A stretch of DNA of 64,000 nt from Anadara kagoshimensis (taxonomy: Eukaryota > Mollusca > Bivalvia > Arcoida > Arcidae). Every line of letters starts with the position of its first letter. Position 1 is the first letter of the stretch. The notes beneath the pieces were generated by a model. That model did not search any database and was not told where the DNA came from. It saw only the letters and a list, made by a program, of their open reading frames with translations. Where the stretch lies: contig CM037864.1 in assembly GCA_021292105.1 (NCBI GenBank), positions 8,050,635-8,114,634 of the forward strand. The letters run 5' to 3'. Of the stretch, positions 12,551 to 52,118 are shown in pieces. The position numbers were made by a program, and so were the translations under genes.

Positions 12551-12888
12551 TGTTCGAACAACAACTATTTTGAAAATTTTCCGTAATTTTTATTATTTTT
12601 TGGCAAGAAGGTAACACGTAATCGCTAAAGTACTGTTATGTATTGAAATGTACGTTTAGCGCCATTGCATAAAAGAAATAGAGAACTTAGTCACGGAAGT
12701 TTTATTGCCTCATTTCCGGTTTTATGTAAGTCAGGGGTAGGGAGTGTGGTAGTATTTGAAATAAATAAATAAATAAATAAATAAAGGCAAACAAAAACAG
12801 TGAATGTAATACAAACAAAATTTAATCTGTATGGATATTTGTCTGAAAATATTTCTCTTTTTTTCAATTTTACTTGAAAAATGATATG

Positions 12889-12890
12889 TT

Positions 12891-12925
<35 letters not shown>

Positions 12926-12926
12926 T
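12889..12926. repeat. (TTTA)n microsatellite
   Basis: Perfect TTTA repeats. A complementary (AAAT)n tract lies at 12760..12784, so the two could pair. Confidence 0.9.
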
Positions 12927-13594
12927 TGTTCACACGTTGTTGTATTTTATTTCCAGTAATTCAAACAATGTCTGTATACCCAACGTGATACACGCGTGAA
13001 ACCCTCGTGGTGCACGCGTGATACACCCGTGGTACAACAATGATACACCCGTAATACACCAATGGAACATCCTCTAGTATATGAGGGAACTGCCTTAGGT
13101 GCCTACTGGTTATAATAAAATGATTGTGATTTTTTACATTTATCGACATCAAAGTCAATAGACAGTGTAATTTGACGGCAGTAAAACCAGAAATAACCAC
13201 AAAATGTCGGCAAATTTACACACACACTTTTGACAAATAATGCATGAATTTATAGAAATTAATTAATAAACATTTTGTCGCTAAAAATATTAATGTTATC
13301 ACATTTGTTGATGGTTTCATACTTTCATGGGTTAGAAGCAGCCCATTAACTTTTGTCATTACAGATGATTTTTAAAGATCCCATGCTCTGGTTGGTAAAT
13401 ATTTATACCATCAAAATTATTAAACTATGCCATATTTATTGAAAAGTGTGATAAGTTCATGAAATAAAGCTATATTTGTACCGGTATTGTAGGTTATATA
13501 AATCCTGTTTTTGGCGTTTTAACGTCTCTCTTTGATCATTAGGTCATATCTACGATATTCAGTAACTGCCAATAAACAAAGTTGTTAAGCTTCT

Positions 13595-14505
13595 CTTCTT
13601 CGCCTTCACCATTTTTCTCCTTCGTCTTCCGAGAATTGTCCCTTCGTCTGTCTTCACGATTTCGCTACTTCATCTTTATAACTATACTCTTTTACCTTCA
13701 CAACTTCGCTCCTCACAACCTCGCACCTTTGCCTTCACATTTTCGTTCTTGTCTTCACAACTTTGCAACTCTTCTCTAACTCCACAACTTCGCTCCTCAC
13801 AACCTCGCTCCTTTGCATTCACACATTCGTTCTTGCCTTCACAACATCGCATTTCTCCTACACCTTCACAACTTCATTCCTTCGCCTTTACAACTTTGTT
13901 CCTTCGCCCTCACATTTTTGTTCTTGTCCTCACAACCTCGCATTTCTCCTTCGCCTTCACAAGTTTAATTCTTCGCATTCACAACGTCGCTCCTTCACTT
14001 TCACAACTTCGTTCCTTCGCCTTCACAACCTCGTTCCTTCGCCTTCAAAACTTCGCATTTCTCCTTCGCCTTCACAAGTTTAATTCTTCGCATTCACAAC
14101 GTCGCTCCTTCACTTTCACAACTTCGTTTCTTCGCCTTCACAACCTCGTTCCTTCGCCTTCACAACTTCGCTCATTCGCCTTTACAACCTTGCTACTCCG
14201 CCTTTACAGCTTCGCGCTTGTCCTTTCGCTTTGCCTTCAAGAATTCGCCCTTTTGCATTCACAACCTTGTCATCACAAATGCGTTTATTCGCCTTCACAA
14301 CTTTGCTCTTTTGCCTTCACAACTTCGATACATCGCCTTCACAACTTTGCTCTTTTACCTTCACAACTTCGATACATCGCCTTCACAACTTTGCTCTTTT
14401 ACCTTCACAACTTCGATACATCGCCTTCACAACTTTGCTCTTTTGCCTTCACAACTTCGATACATCGCCTTTTCAGCTTTGCTCTTTTGTCCCGTCGTCT
14501 TTTGC
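13595..14505. repeat. Pyrimidine-rich minisatellite (CTTCACAACTTCG type)
   Basis: Degenerate units of CCTTCACAACTTCGNTNNTTCG repeat throughout. The later part (14300..14470) is a nearly exact array with a unit of about 54 bp ending GATACATCG. The + strand is strongly C/T-rich with few G, which leaves long open frames in all three + frames at once (up to 258 codons). Equal openness in several frames argues for a repeat effect rather than a gene. Confidence 0.85.
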
Positions 14506-14720
14506 GTTATCGCTACTTCGACTAAAGACAATACTTGAATATTGGCCCTTTCCGGCCATCATATACTTCAGTAACAACATATCTTGATGTTTTTTTTACT
14601 CAGTTACATCTTCTTGTTTTACAATATATTTATGCAGTATACCCCGGATTCATACCTTTAAACTATCGACGAAAGTGTGTCAAACACTAGCACAAGTCAT
14701 AAAAACACAAGTCATTATAT

Positions 14721-14957
14721 TGGCAAACAACATCGACCTGTTCGCTTGACCTTTCATTTTAATATTCATCACGGACAAAGTACATCTATGTATAGGGAGT
14801 ACATGTGTTTATTTTGTATATGTCTTGAGATATTATACATGTGCACACGTATGTATTGTATTAACTTGGATCTTAATATTACCTATGTATTTGGTAAATC
14901 CTCCTATATAAATATTCCAAATAGACGGTCAAGCGAACAGGTCAATGTTGTTTGCCT
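14721..14957. mobile_element. MITE family E, copy 1
   Basis: Left end GGCAAACAACATCGACCTGT then TCGCTTGACC, and right end GGTCAAGCGAACAGGTCAAT then GTTGTTTGCC, form inverted ends of about 33 bp. A second copy is at 21809..22063. Confidence 0.75.
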
Positions 14958-14999
14958 ATACCTGACTGCAAATAAAAGGTGATGAATACATGACTTGCA

Positions 15000-15600
15000 T
15001 AATAATATTATAATATGTGCAAAGGACATTCACCTTACTGGGTTGTACATTTCACCTGGCTCTCCTAGAACCACAAAAAATGGACTATTCCCAACAGTAT
15101 TAGCTACGGTGTATTTAGAACGAATATTGTTTATCTTGAAAAATACGCAGATATATAGATACAAACTATGGAAGAGAAAGTTCCACATGACCTACCTAAT
15201 AAAGATTGAATAACAAGCATACTTGGATGGTTTATTGTTGTTGTTGTTGTTTTCCTTGTTTCTATAAATAGATAATATTAACGCCAATTTTAAAAACAAC
15301 ATAACCATCATCAGCAGCAGTAAGAGCTACAGCAATTAGTTAACACACACGAAACACTAATTGCAATTTCCCCCACAAATCCCTTCATTTGACGGACATT
15401 ATGCATTGTGACTGTGTTATATTACCGGGTATATGGTTTTAAGCAGCCTTAACCATTTGTACTTACAATATTCTAGAACACATGTGGTTTGATAAAAAAA
15501 ATGTATGAGGAACCATCTTCAACAACACTCGGTGGATTGGTTCTTGTAATATTCGTTCGTTTTGTCGTGGTTTTTTTTTTTTTTCATGTGTTTTTTCCTA
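15000..15600. other. Non-coding DNA, nothing recognised
   Basis: Only short open frames and a (TTG)n tract at 15234..15250 are present. No splice-bounded coding segment was found. Confidence 0.5.
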
Positions 15601-15604
15601 GTTG

Positions 15605-15705
15605 TGGCGTGGCCTTGTCGGCCGAGTGGTGTTATTGTGCGCATTCGTACCTCTCATCGCCTAGCTATAGGTTTGAATCCCACTAGAGACATCATAGTCT
15701 TAGAA
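15605..15705 (+). mobile_element. tRNA-derived SINE head
   Basis: GGCCTTGTCGGCCGAGTGGT (A box within a Leu/Ser-like tRNA head) and GGTTTGAATCCCACTAG (B box) lie at tRNA-like spacing. The downstream body is not clearly preserved. Confidence 0.6.
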
Positions 15706-16620
15706 ATCTTACCAGTCCGCTTGTCGATTATAGATTATTTTTATGGGAACTCCGGATTCCGCCACAGTCTGCAACGAATTTTGTTTCATGTGTAAAAAGT
15801 CAAATTCTTTCATTTTATAACATTTTTTAACAACAGTTGATCAAAGTCAACTTGCAGTTAGTTGACTCGATATAACATATGATGATGTCGAATACAGGTT
15901 CAATACCTGAAAACATTTAGAAATTTAGAAAAAAAAATGTCCGGTAAACTGCTTTTTTAAAAAGACATTTTCTTAGCCCACAACCCATAATTCCATCAAA
16001 AATTGGGGAACTGAAACGAAACTCAAACTTGACCTGTAACTTATGATGGTAGACTTACATACCAAATATTAGTTCAATATATTTGTAGGCGTTTGGGAAA
16101 AACAACCTGAAAACCAATTCCTGCCTGCCTCTCGCACGCACGTTGCAACTCGGCTAAATATTAATTTCTGAAAGAATAATAAATGGACTACAGTTTTTCT
16201 TTATCTATAGCTACGTACATACCATATTTTGTCGTTTATCAGGAATGTACTTTTACTAATGTGTGATTATCATATCTAATTGAAACATCATTATGACAAT
16301 TTAATATCATACATTTTCGGTTACTTCTAGGGAGACAGGTCAAATAATAACAATATCAACACTACATCTAAAAGTTAAAAGTTCATTTTTCGTTTTTATA
16401 TCTAGATATACATTGTTCGGAACATGTATTGATGAAATTAAGATATATAAAAGCTCTGATCCATTGGATGACCACAATAATTTACCAGGAAAACTATGAA
16501 TATGAATAGTACATTAGTTTATTGATGGCCTTGGGCTACTTAAGTCCCATTGTCCTCATTGGGTTGAACCCCAGTTAGTGCTAGGGAACATCAGTAACAA
16601 AGTGGTATAAAATTTGAGCT
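15706..16620. other. Non-coding DNA, nothing recognised
   Basis: No gene, RNA gene or clear repeat was identified. Confidence 0.45.
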
Positions 16621-16623
16621 TAC

Positions 16624-16920
16624 AGACCGTAACCACCACCACCATCCCACCATCTCAATGATGGTCTGAGTCAAGGTGAGGTAGCTGCTTAGTCATGACG
16701 ATATCTTCAGTAAGCACTTAAGTAACGGACCGTAACAGCCACCACCACCCCACCATTCCAATGATGGTCTGGGTCAAGGTGAGGTCGCTGCTTAGTCATG
16801 ACGACATCTTTAGTAAGCACTTAAGTAACGGACCATAACCGCCACCACTACCACCACCCCACCATTCCAATGATGGTCTGAGGTTGCTGTAAATCGTGAC
16901 GACATCTTCAATAAGCACGT
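16624..16920. repeat. Tandem repeat, about 103-bp unit, three copies
   Basis: Units start at 16624, 16728 and 16830 with GACCRTAAC followed by CCACCACCACC-type sequence. They share CCAATGATGGTCTG and GCTTAGTCATGACGA. The third unit is shortened. Confidence 0.85.
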
Positions 16921-17079
16921 ATGCGTTTTAACAAATTGCAAATCTTTAGACACCAAAGTACGTTAGTAGCTGGACTAGGGCAAAAAATAGATGTATCTGA
17001 AACACTAGTACATAAATAAAATGCAGTTTGGAAATATGTAGTTTCAATTCGCAGCAGATAAAATGACCAAGAACACAGT

Positions 17080-17225
17080 AACATAAAACAAACAGAACAC
17101 TGTCAACAAAGTCTCATAATATTGAGACAGAGTTTGCTAACACTAACTGTAAAGTAGGCCAGGGAGGTGAGACCGGGTGCTACGGAAGGGAAAGCACTTC
17201 TGTGTATCTTGTCGATATGTTCACA
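17080..17225 (+). mobile_element. Family B fragment, degraded
   Basis: GGGAGGTGAGACCGGGTGCT and GGGAAAGCACTTC match the inner part of family B ends, and the terminus is eroded. Confidence 0.4.
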
Positions 17226-17239
17226 CGAGATTCGAAGAC

Positions 17240-18400
17240 TCACTAAGAAGTCATTTATTATGCCAAGTGATCATGATACGAACCATTTTGTCTTAATTTT
17301 AATTTCAAACTCCGCAAATTAAAACAAATCTACATGATATGAAAGAAATGGTTCTGAAATGAGCTCGGCAGAACGTGCCACAATTATAATATCCTGATCT
17401 TAGAAAGTACTATTTTGCGACGAAACCAGATTAATAGAATATCGTGGCATAGTTTACGCGCTAGTCGTCACCATATGACGTCTTAATATGTTGACTGACG
17501 TAAGTTTACAAGAAAGGAGACCAATTTGGCAATTGTGACAGCAATTTTATAAAGCAGTAAATGCATGAAAATGTTTGAAACAACAAGTGATGGATGTTTA
17601 ATGGAATACAGAGAGGTGCATCTTTATAAAGTACACTTTAAGACCAACAAAAAAGAAAGTCGGAAAGAAAGAAAGAAAGAAGGATGGATGGACGCTATTT
17701 TGAAAAATAATAATCTCCATAAAAAACTATTAACTTCATGCAACATGATATTATGATGCTGAGTATGGTGAGCATGTAAAGTGTTGGGACCTGTTATCTT
17801 AAATTCCAAGTGAGACTATATAGTTTAAACAACAGTACAAGTGTATCTATGCCACTGTATCATTCCGAGGGTAGATTGGAATCGTAAAAAATAAGACAAG
17901 ATACTGGTATAAATTTAAATATGCAAAATATAAATTGTATACATCTTCTAAATACAATCGTGACTTTGTTTAATTTATTCTCGTATCATTTACGAGAAAA
18001 GATTGCATTTTGTCTTTTTTCATCCTGTTTCGATAACAAACTTAAAGTTGCATTGCATAAATTAAAAAATTACAAAAGTTTATACAAAATATAAATTGTT
18101 TACATCTTCGAAATTTGATCATGTACTTGTTTTTTTAGTTATAACCTGTGATTTTATTCCCGTGCCATGTGCGTAAACGATTACGTCTGTCATCTTTTCA
18201 CCCTATTTCGATTATAGCAAACTTGAAGTTGCATTGCAAAATAAATTAAAAATGTTTTAATTAAAAAGAAGATTTTCCGGCTATGGGTAAGATTTAATTG
18301 TTAAATTGAGTCATTGGTTTCTAATCAAACAGGAAATTCAGGTTTACGAAATATAGTTTGTTCATCTGACCGTTTCAACTCTATTTCTATCGTTGTCTTA
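17240..18400. other. Non-coding DNA with a short internal duplication
   Basis: TACAAAATATAAATTG, ACATCTTC and AACTTAAAGTTGCATTGCA recur at about 17925..18060 and 18080..18240, giving two diverged copies of about 150 bp. No gene is seen. Confidence 0.45.
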
Positions 18401-18403
18401 CAG

Positions 18404-18472
18404 CGCAAGGTCTATTATATTTAGGAATATTTTAACTGTCAAGGTAACTGGAGCATTATCTCTCAACCTCAG
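18404..18472 (+). other. Possible 5' non-coding exon of the proton-channel gene
   Basis: A pyrimidine-rich tract ending TTGTCTTACAG at 18403 and a GTATGT donor at 18473 bound a 69-bp segment. It lies 5.1 kb upstream of the coding start on the same strand. The first coding exon has an acceptor before its ATG, which implies an upstream non-coding exon, but nothing else ties this segment to the gene. Confidence 0.2.
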
Positions 18473-18479
18473 GTATGTC

Positions 18480-19670
18480 ATTGTAAATACGTATGTACAT
18501 ATATACATAGATGAATAAATAAAAATTAAAAAGTATATTTATATAAATGATAAAGTATATATATACGAATATGAAAAAAAAATTTATTATAAAAACAAAT
18601 TTGTAAAAAAAAAATTTAAAAAATTATCATTTATTAAAAAAAATTGCGTTTGTGTAAAATAGAATAAATAAAAAATCAAATCGAATAAATAAATAAATAA
18701 ATAAATAATAAATAAATAAATAAATAAATAAATATTCATTGGTTTGGTAATTGTGTCATGTGCTTTGCTTTGTTTTGTTTTTTATATAAATATGAAACAA
18801 AATATTCAAAAATTAACATTATCGTTGTCATGCCATTTTTCAAATTTTATTAAAAAAATTATTCAAAGATAAACGCAAGGCAATTTTTGCTAAGTGCTTA
18901 TTTCTTAATATAATCTTCATTTTATTAAAATTGCAGATGACAATTGAAGTGTGCAAATTGTGCCAGTGTTAACTAGGTATGTTTATTAAAAGCACTGGAA
19001 ATGTTCAAACTCGCCGCGGAAAATTTTCATTTTCGTGATCACAAAACAAAAATTCAAATATGAACATGTTTTCGTCGTGAATAATTGAAAAGAAGACAAA
19101 TTATAGACAGCAATAAACTGTCTTCGCGAATAATTGAGAAATCATGTCAATTGGAATTTGAAATACATATAAAACGATTACTTATTTTCTTAATTAGAAT
19201 GTAAAATAATTGATAGGTGGACAATGAATGAATTTAATTAATTCAGAAATCGGTCAAAAGAAGTGATAATCTCGGATTGACAGAACAATGTTAGAAGTAT
19301 ACTTAAATATCTTATTGACTGTTTTCACATTATTTTAACAAAGACTTAAGGTAGATAGTCTGTTTATACGGAGGATTACCTAACCAAAATTACGTCATTA
19401 TGACACAAAATTATACGACTCTTTTTGTCAAATTTCCAATTAAAATCGCCTTTTTACTTACAAGGGGGTCTTGTGTTATTTTATATTTTTTTTAAATATT
19501 TTTCTCGATTGGATATAACTGAAAGGTAGGTCGATTTTAAAAAAAAAAGTTTTGGTGAAATTATTTTTTTCTTCAAAACTTTCGTAATATGACATATTTT
19601 TATTTTAATTTTAAAAATGATTTCGTTGAAGAGATGCGTGTGTATATTGTTGATGAGTTTCTAGCATTTT
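18480..19670. other. AT-rich non-coding DNA
   Basis: AAAT and AATA simple repeats at 18500..18735 are followed by AT-rich sequence without a coding signal. Confidence 0.5.
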
Positions 19671-19674
19671 GCAT

Positions 19675-19895
19675 TGTTGGGTGGAGGGGAGTGGAGTAAT
19701 GGGGTTTTTACGCCACAGCTAAGATTTTTCACTTATATCGAGACTGCCAGCTCAGAGATGATGGAAAAAAACCGTACCTTGAGAAAACCGCTGACATTCA
19801 GCAAGCGACTGGCAAATTTTATACTAGGATTTGCCCCGACTAGGATACGAACCCTTAAGCTCGAGGTTTAGGCCACTCGGCCACCGAGGTTTCTT
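19675..19895 (-). mobile_element. tRNA-derived SINE (minus orientation)
   Basis: Read on the - strand, the head CCTCGGTGGCCGAGTGGCC (A box) is followed by GGGTTCGTATCC (B box), then a body with CATCTCTGAGCTGGCAGTCT and an end with GGCGTAAAAACCCCATTACT. This is a second SINE type; 6800..7110, 60060..60300 and 61385..61605 belong with it. Confidence 0.7.
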
Positions 19896-20211
19896 TTGCG
19901 TTGTTGAACTGGCCATGGATTGGGTAACTTTTAGAAACCAACTGAACGCACATCTTTTGGCATAATATCACAGTTTTTATTAATCTGTTAATATTTATTT
20001 TAAAACAAATTAAATGAAATGTAAATCGTGTGTTATATGATAAAAAAAATTGAATGTTGCAAAATATACAACTGTCGCTTCCCAAACTGGCAAGTGCTGC
20101 CTCTAAAATGCATTATTCAAAATTTTTGTCACGTGCTAATTTTGGATGTATTTTACTTGTAAAAACTTTAAAATGGTAAATCTATTAAAAAAGATTCGAC
20201 ATTTTGATTGC

Positions 20212-20244
20212 CGCAGAGAGATTGAGAGAGAGAGGTGATGATGA

Positions 20245-20278
<34 letters not shown>

Positions 20279-20302
20279 GATGGTGGTGATGACGATGATG
20301 AT
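20212..20302. repeat. GA then GAT/GGT microsatellite
   Basis: A GAGAGA stretch passes into GATGATGATG, GGTGGTGGTG and back to GATGATG. Confidence 0.85.
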
Positions 20303-21808
20303 GTCATGTATATCGTTTTAATTTTATTTTTTTCAATACATTCAAAAATGCTATAATGTCAATGATGAAAATTTTTATATACAAAAACGCAGAAGCATTG
20401 AGGAGGGGATGCATGGGTGAGTGTTTATCAGTGCAGTCATATATAGTCACGTGAAGACAGGTCCACATGTCCGTTTTTTTTTTTTTTTGGTCTATTAGGC
20501 TACTGGCCCTTTTCTTATTATTCGAGATTTGGATTGTGGCATGCTGGGATTTAGAAGGAAATGGTTTAGGATTAGGTGTTAAAAGTACATAATCAGCTAA
20601 AGGTTTAACAATTCAGTTAATTTTGGAAATGTGTGATATTATATTATGACACCTTGGTGGAATGTACATCAAGAAGTAGATTAACGAAAGAATTATAGAT
20701 ATGCGCCCCCCTCGAACTCTGATTTACCCCCAAAACTGCATCGCGAAATGAATTTCGGGTTCATTTGTGGTTCAAACGGGGTCCAAGATTAATCGTAAAG
20801 TCAATAGAGATTTTAATGTTAAAGATAAAATGGCGACATAGCCATGATGTAACTTTTTTTTCATCAATAATAATTGTTATAACATAAAAATTGGCATATT
20901 TGCAAAGTTTGTTTCCATGTTGTGTGTGTGTGTGTGTGATTTGGTGTTTGGAAATGATCTCAATATACTCGGATGCAAAAATGCTTTCACATCAAGCTGA
21001 CGTTGTCACTATTGAGAGGGGCAGAATGGTCCGAGACATCAGGTTTTCCTGATGTACATGTTGAAGAAGAGCGCTTTATTAAATAGGGGGAGGGGGGTTA
21101 AACTTTAAACAATACTATATCTAGTTATATTTTATCTTGTACGTCTAATTTTTTTTTGTTTAAACAATATTTATTAATTTAATAAATACATATAAAACAA
21201 CACAAAACAAACTATGCATTGAAATCAGGAACAAGTGCAAACTTATATAAACCTATCTCCAGAACAATGTACAACATAGTACAACAACCTGCCAACTGCC
21301 AACTCAAATCAAATTTTTAAAACATTTTATAATTATCCTTGGCCTCATAAAGTAATTTAAAAAACACTAGTGCAAAGTGAACTCGTACTATAAATTGTTA
21401 AAATGACATCACTTGTGTCCAAACTGCTTTAGCTGACTGGATTTTTTTAAAATTAAAAGTAAAAGTCTTTGCAATTAAAAAAATATTTTTGAAATGAAAA
21501 ACCAAGTCTTTTTTGCTTGAGCTTGTATGTGTCGTGGTGTAATACATGGTTACGTGGCTAAAACGATTCTTACGCAAAATTTAATCTGAAAATCTCCAAG
21601 GTCTTTTGAGGGGAAGTGAAATGAATTGAAGATATTTTAAATAAATAACTGTTGAGCTCACAGCTGATTCAAATAGGTATAATAACTCCTGCAGATTCGG
21701 TAATATATTTCACAACTCTTCAAGATGATTTTAATAAAAAAGAAACATTTGAGAAATTATTTGTGAAAAAGTAAGCGTAAACTATTGTTAACGATTAAAG
21801 TTTAGTAT
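20303..21808. other. Non-coding DNA, nothing recognised
   Basis: A short (GT)n tract at 20919..20938 and poly(T) runs are present. No exon or element was identified. Confidence 0.45.
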
Positions 21809-22063
21809 TGGCAAACAAAATTGACCTATCCGCTTGACCTTTTATTAGGAATATCCATATAGGAAGATCTACCCAAAACATAGGTAGTATTAGGAATCAT
21901 GTTTATGCATGCACAGTGCACATGTTTACTCTATGAAGTGAGTATCTCTCATCCCATGGTGTATACGAAATACACACCTGTCTTCCCTATAAATTAATGT
22001 ATTGATCCATAATATATATTTAAATGATAAAGGTTAAACGGACAGGTCAAAGTTGTTTTGCCT
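21809..22063. mobile_element. MITE family E, copy 2
   Basis: GGCAAACAAAATTGACCTAT then CCGCTTGACC at the left is inverted at the right as GGTTAAACGGACAGGTCAAA then GTTGTTTTGCC. Confidence 0.7.
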
Positions 22064-22861
22064 ATAACAAAATGATTTAGACACAAAAAAATGTTTTAAT
22101 GTCAATATGAAATGTATTTGACAAATGTTCAAGATGGTAACATTTAAAATGTTTGAAAAATAATAAGCGAAAAAGCGAGCGTAAACTAATTTTGACCAAT
22201 GTTTAGTAACGATACGATTTTGAAATACAGAATATTTTAATAACCATTTTTTCTGTCCATAAACTGAAAATTTGCTGATTCGACGGAGGTGACTTGTAGT
22301 TGTCTTAAAATGTGTCAACGGATCAGTGGACATATTTCTTTTCATCACTGTTTAATTTATAGCCATTTAATTATACAGAAAAGGTCGAGCAACTTTGTAA
22401 AAATCATAAAATTGATCATAATTTACACCTTTCGAGGCTACGATGCCTGAAGAAAACTGATGATAAAGCAGATAATTTCAACACTTTATGTCTTTAGTTA
22501 TCCAAAAAATCACAAACCATGACTGACGATAAAAAAGTTATATAACATCAAGGGTTGATATGTAAATTTTCAGATGGGTATAAAAAATTTTAAGGCAAAG
22601 GTGAACTCTGACTGAACCGTTTAGGATTTAGCAACAAAAACTTCATCTTTTAAAGCCCTTAATTCATGTCACACCTGACGGATGGTGTAGATTGATGTTT
22701 TACTAGTATTGGCATATAAAAGCTTAATAAAACTACTAACTGTGAAATGTCGAATATATAAAAAGTGCAGATATTTAACAATAGCAAGAGCAAAACAACA
22801 TAAAACAGCAAGAAATGAAATAAAACAAAAACCAACTCATATACTTAGTGACCTCAAAAAG

Positions 22862-23135
22862 TTTTATGGCTGTCATTATCACATTGTTCGTAAGTAAAAC
22901 GTTTCTGTGCCTAGGATTGTCCATGGTTAATTTGACGTCCCATAGTCCCATGTTCCTTTTACTCAATTTTTGATTACACACCACACGTATTGAGTGTAGC
23001 TAGCTAAACAGAGATGCTTAATATTCCGGAGCACCCGGTCTCACTTCCCTGATGGAAATTCACGTATTTAACTTAATTTGCCAGTTCCAAAGTTTTTTCT
23101 TTGCTTTTGGACATGGATCAGTATGTTTGTTTTTA
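22862..23135 (-). mobile_element. Family B end
   Basis: Contains TTTGACGTCCCATAGTCCC, GTAGCTAGCTAAACAGA, GGTCTCACTTCCCTGATGG and the terminal GTATGTTTGTTTTTA, in the same order as 10612..10880. Confidence 0.65.
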
Positions 23136-23199
23136 CTTGATACAGTTGTAGAAACAGCTGATCATACAATATCGAAATGGAATTCAGTGAAGTGGTTTA

Positions 23200-23372
23200 T
23201 AAACAGTACAAACAGTCGAAAGTTTAACCCTGACCTAACGAAAATATAAGGATAGGAACAGCCAAAGGCTGAAAAGCTGCCCAGAGATAGATAGCAGCTG
23301 CCGGGAATTAGCTAACAAGGGACAAAATTGAGCTGTCATTCGGCACTAATTCGCTAGCTTATTGTTAGACTG
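23200..23372. mobile_element. Degraded MITE A copy
   Basis: AACAGTACAAACAGTCGAAAG at the left and TTCGCTAGCTTATTGTTAGA at the right match the A family. The outer right end is lost. Confidence 0.5.
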
Positions 23373-23525
23373 TCATTCATAAAATTAAAAAAAATATAAT
23401 ACGCCTGTTCCATAAAAATTTTCCGAATCTTGCTTAATTAATTAGTTAAGGCATGCTTTTTATATCATTAAACCAATTTTTTTATACTTGTAGATTCCGT
23501 GAGAAAAAAATATAAATAAACAAAG

Positions 23526-50284
<26,759 letters not shown>

Positions 50285-50834
50285 GATACTCCGAAATGAA
50301 AGATATTTTAGATAACGGAAGTATTTTAGATAACGGAAGTAGCTTGAGTAAGCTGTAGAGCAACCGTTAACTAGAGGCGGGTCAAGATTTATTTTGATTC
50401 GCTATCTCTGGCGCAAAAAGGGTTGTTGTTAATAAGAAAGATATAGTATCGGGATCAGGTAAAAACGCTGGTTAAGTACATTTTGGTATTCGAAGACATT
50501 GCCTATATGTCACATTGTATATAATGCACCAATTTATTTGGTTTCATTATGAATTCTGAGAATTTTGACATATATCATATTTAAATACTTAGCGGATACT
50601 TTTGTATATACACATATCTCATTTAGGACACTTGTAATAGGGCATGAATTGTTAATATATTATTACATATTAGGCTTGCATATAATCTGTATGAATTAAA
50701 AACCATGTCATATGGTGAAACTCCAGGTTCATAAAATAATTTTTTTGTCTCTCATTATTATTGTTAGCGTTGTAATTACTTGTAATTTTTTATGTAATTT
50801 TATGATTGTTTATCATTTAGTGCTGGATATAATA

Positions 50835-50899
<65 letters not shown>

Positions 50900-51200
50900 A
50901 ATATGTTGTGTAGAAGAGTTATTTCCCTTCATATACATTGTTCAATATTTCACAGATTAACAATATTGTATCAGGACATTTGTATAGGCAACACTTCGAA
51001 AAGTGACATTTTGTAAATATAGGTTTTTACAACTGTAGTTGAAATTAATTGAAGATATATCTAGGGCTAATGAATTGGGGTATATTGTGAAATCATGGAT
51101 TTTCGTGTAGTCCATTTTTTTATAGTTTTTTATTTTTGTATACCCTAACACATGGGTGTACATGTCAATTAAATATTACAATAAAACACGAATATATACA
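50285..51200 (+). other. Probable 3'UTR of the proton-channel gene
   Basis: AT-rich sequence after the stop with (GT)n(GA)n at 50837..50898. An AATAAA lies at 51180..51185. The true poly(A) site cannot be fixed without transcripts. Confidence 0.4.
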
Positions 51201-52118
51201 ATGAATACGCTAACACCGAATACATAGATAGTACGAAGTCAAAAATTTGGACCGACCTCTCCTCCATATTTGTCTGCATATAAGAATAATGTGAAGTTGC
51301 TTTATAGCAATGGTTTAAAAAGGTGTTCACAGTGCTTCGTAAAAACGAGTTTTACTGTAACAAACTCAAACTTGTTTGAACGGAAACCACGAATTACGAT
51401 CCAACAAAACGGTAATAAACAGTTTCTAAGAACCACGAACATTTGACATCACGAAAATAAATGCTTTCACGGTAAACAGATTTTTGCTGTATTTATCAGT
51501 ATACATTATACCTTGTAACAAAAAATGGATAAACATGTACAAGTATTGTCTAATTATTATTTTATATTTTGAATTTACTTAAATTAAGTATGATTTTGTT
51601 TAATTAGGGCATTAGTTTTTTATCTGGTAAAATGTAAAGCATGAATATGACATTGTCATTGTAAAATGTGTAAAGTGCCGGTTGGCATGGAAGAGTTATG
51701 GAAGGCTTTTTGTATCCCTCCCTTTTGATCTGATTTCAAGAAGTTGTTATGGGGAAAAATAAAAAAGTTTAGATTTTTAGAAATGAAAAGTTATAAAAAC
51801 TAATGTAAACGTTCCAAGGGAAAACAATTTGAGAATTTTTATCCGAAACGGGAAACACCTCTCATCTTCATGTCTGGTAATATAAGAGCATAAGAAAGAC
51901 AATACTTACTTGCTAAGATAGCAATAGAACTACTATTCATGAGCCAAAATCTGAAAATCCAAATATAATACTACACACATGACTATTCTTTTATAACCCA
52001 TTTAAGTGAAAATATTGAGACATTTTTGATTCAAAAATCAAATCTCTCAATTTGGGAGAAAATCCCATAATTTCCGCTATTCCATTTTTGGTTTGCAGCA
52101 TTAGTTTTTACTCCACTA
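51201..52118. other. Non-coding DNA, nothing recognised
   Basis: AT-rich sequence downstream of the channel gene with no exon or repeat identified. Confidence 0.45.

Noticed and set aside
13749-14525. 258-codon open frame on the + strand
   Set aside because: Lies wholly in the pyrimidine minisatellite. Neighbouring frames are just as open and the translation is a low-complexity repeat.
22034-22348. 104-codon minus-strand frame
   Set aside because: Partly within MITE family E; composition is AT-driven and no domain is visible.
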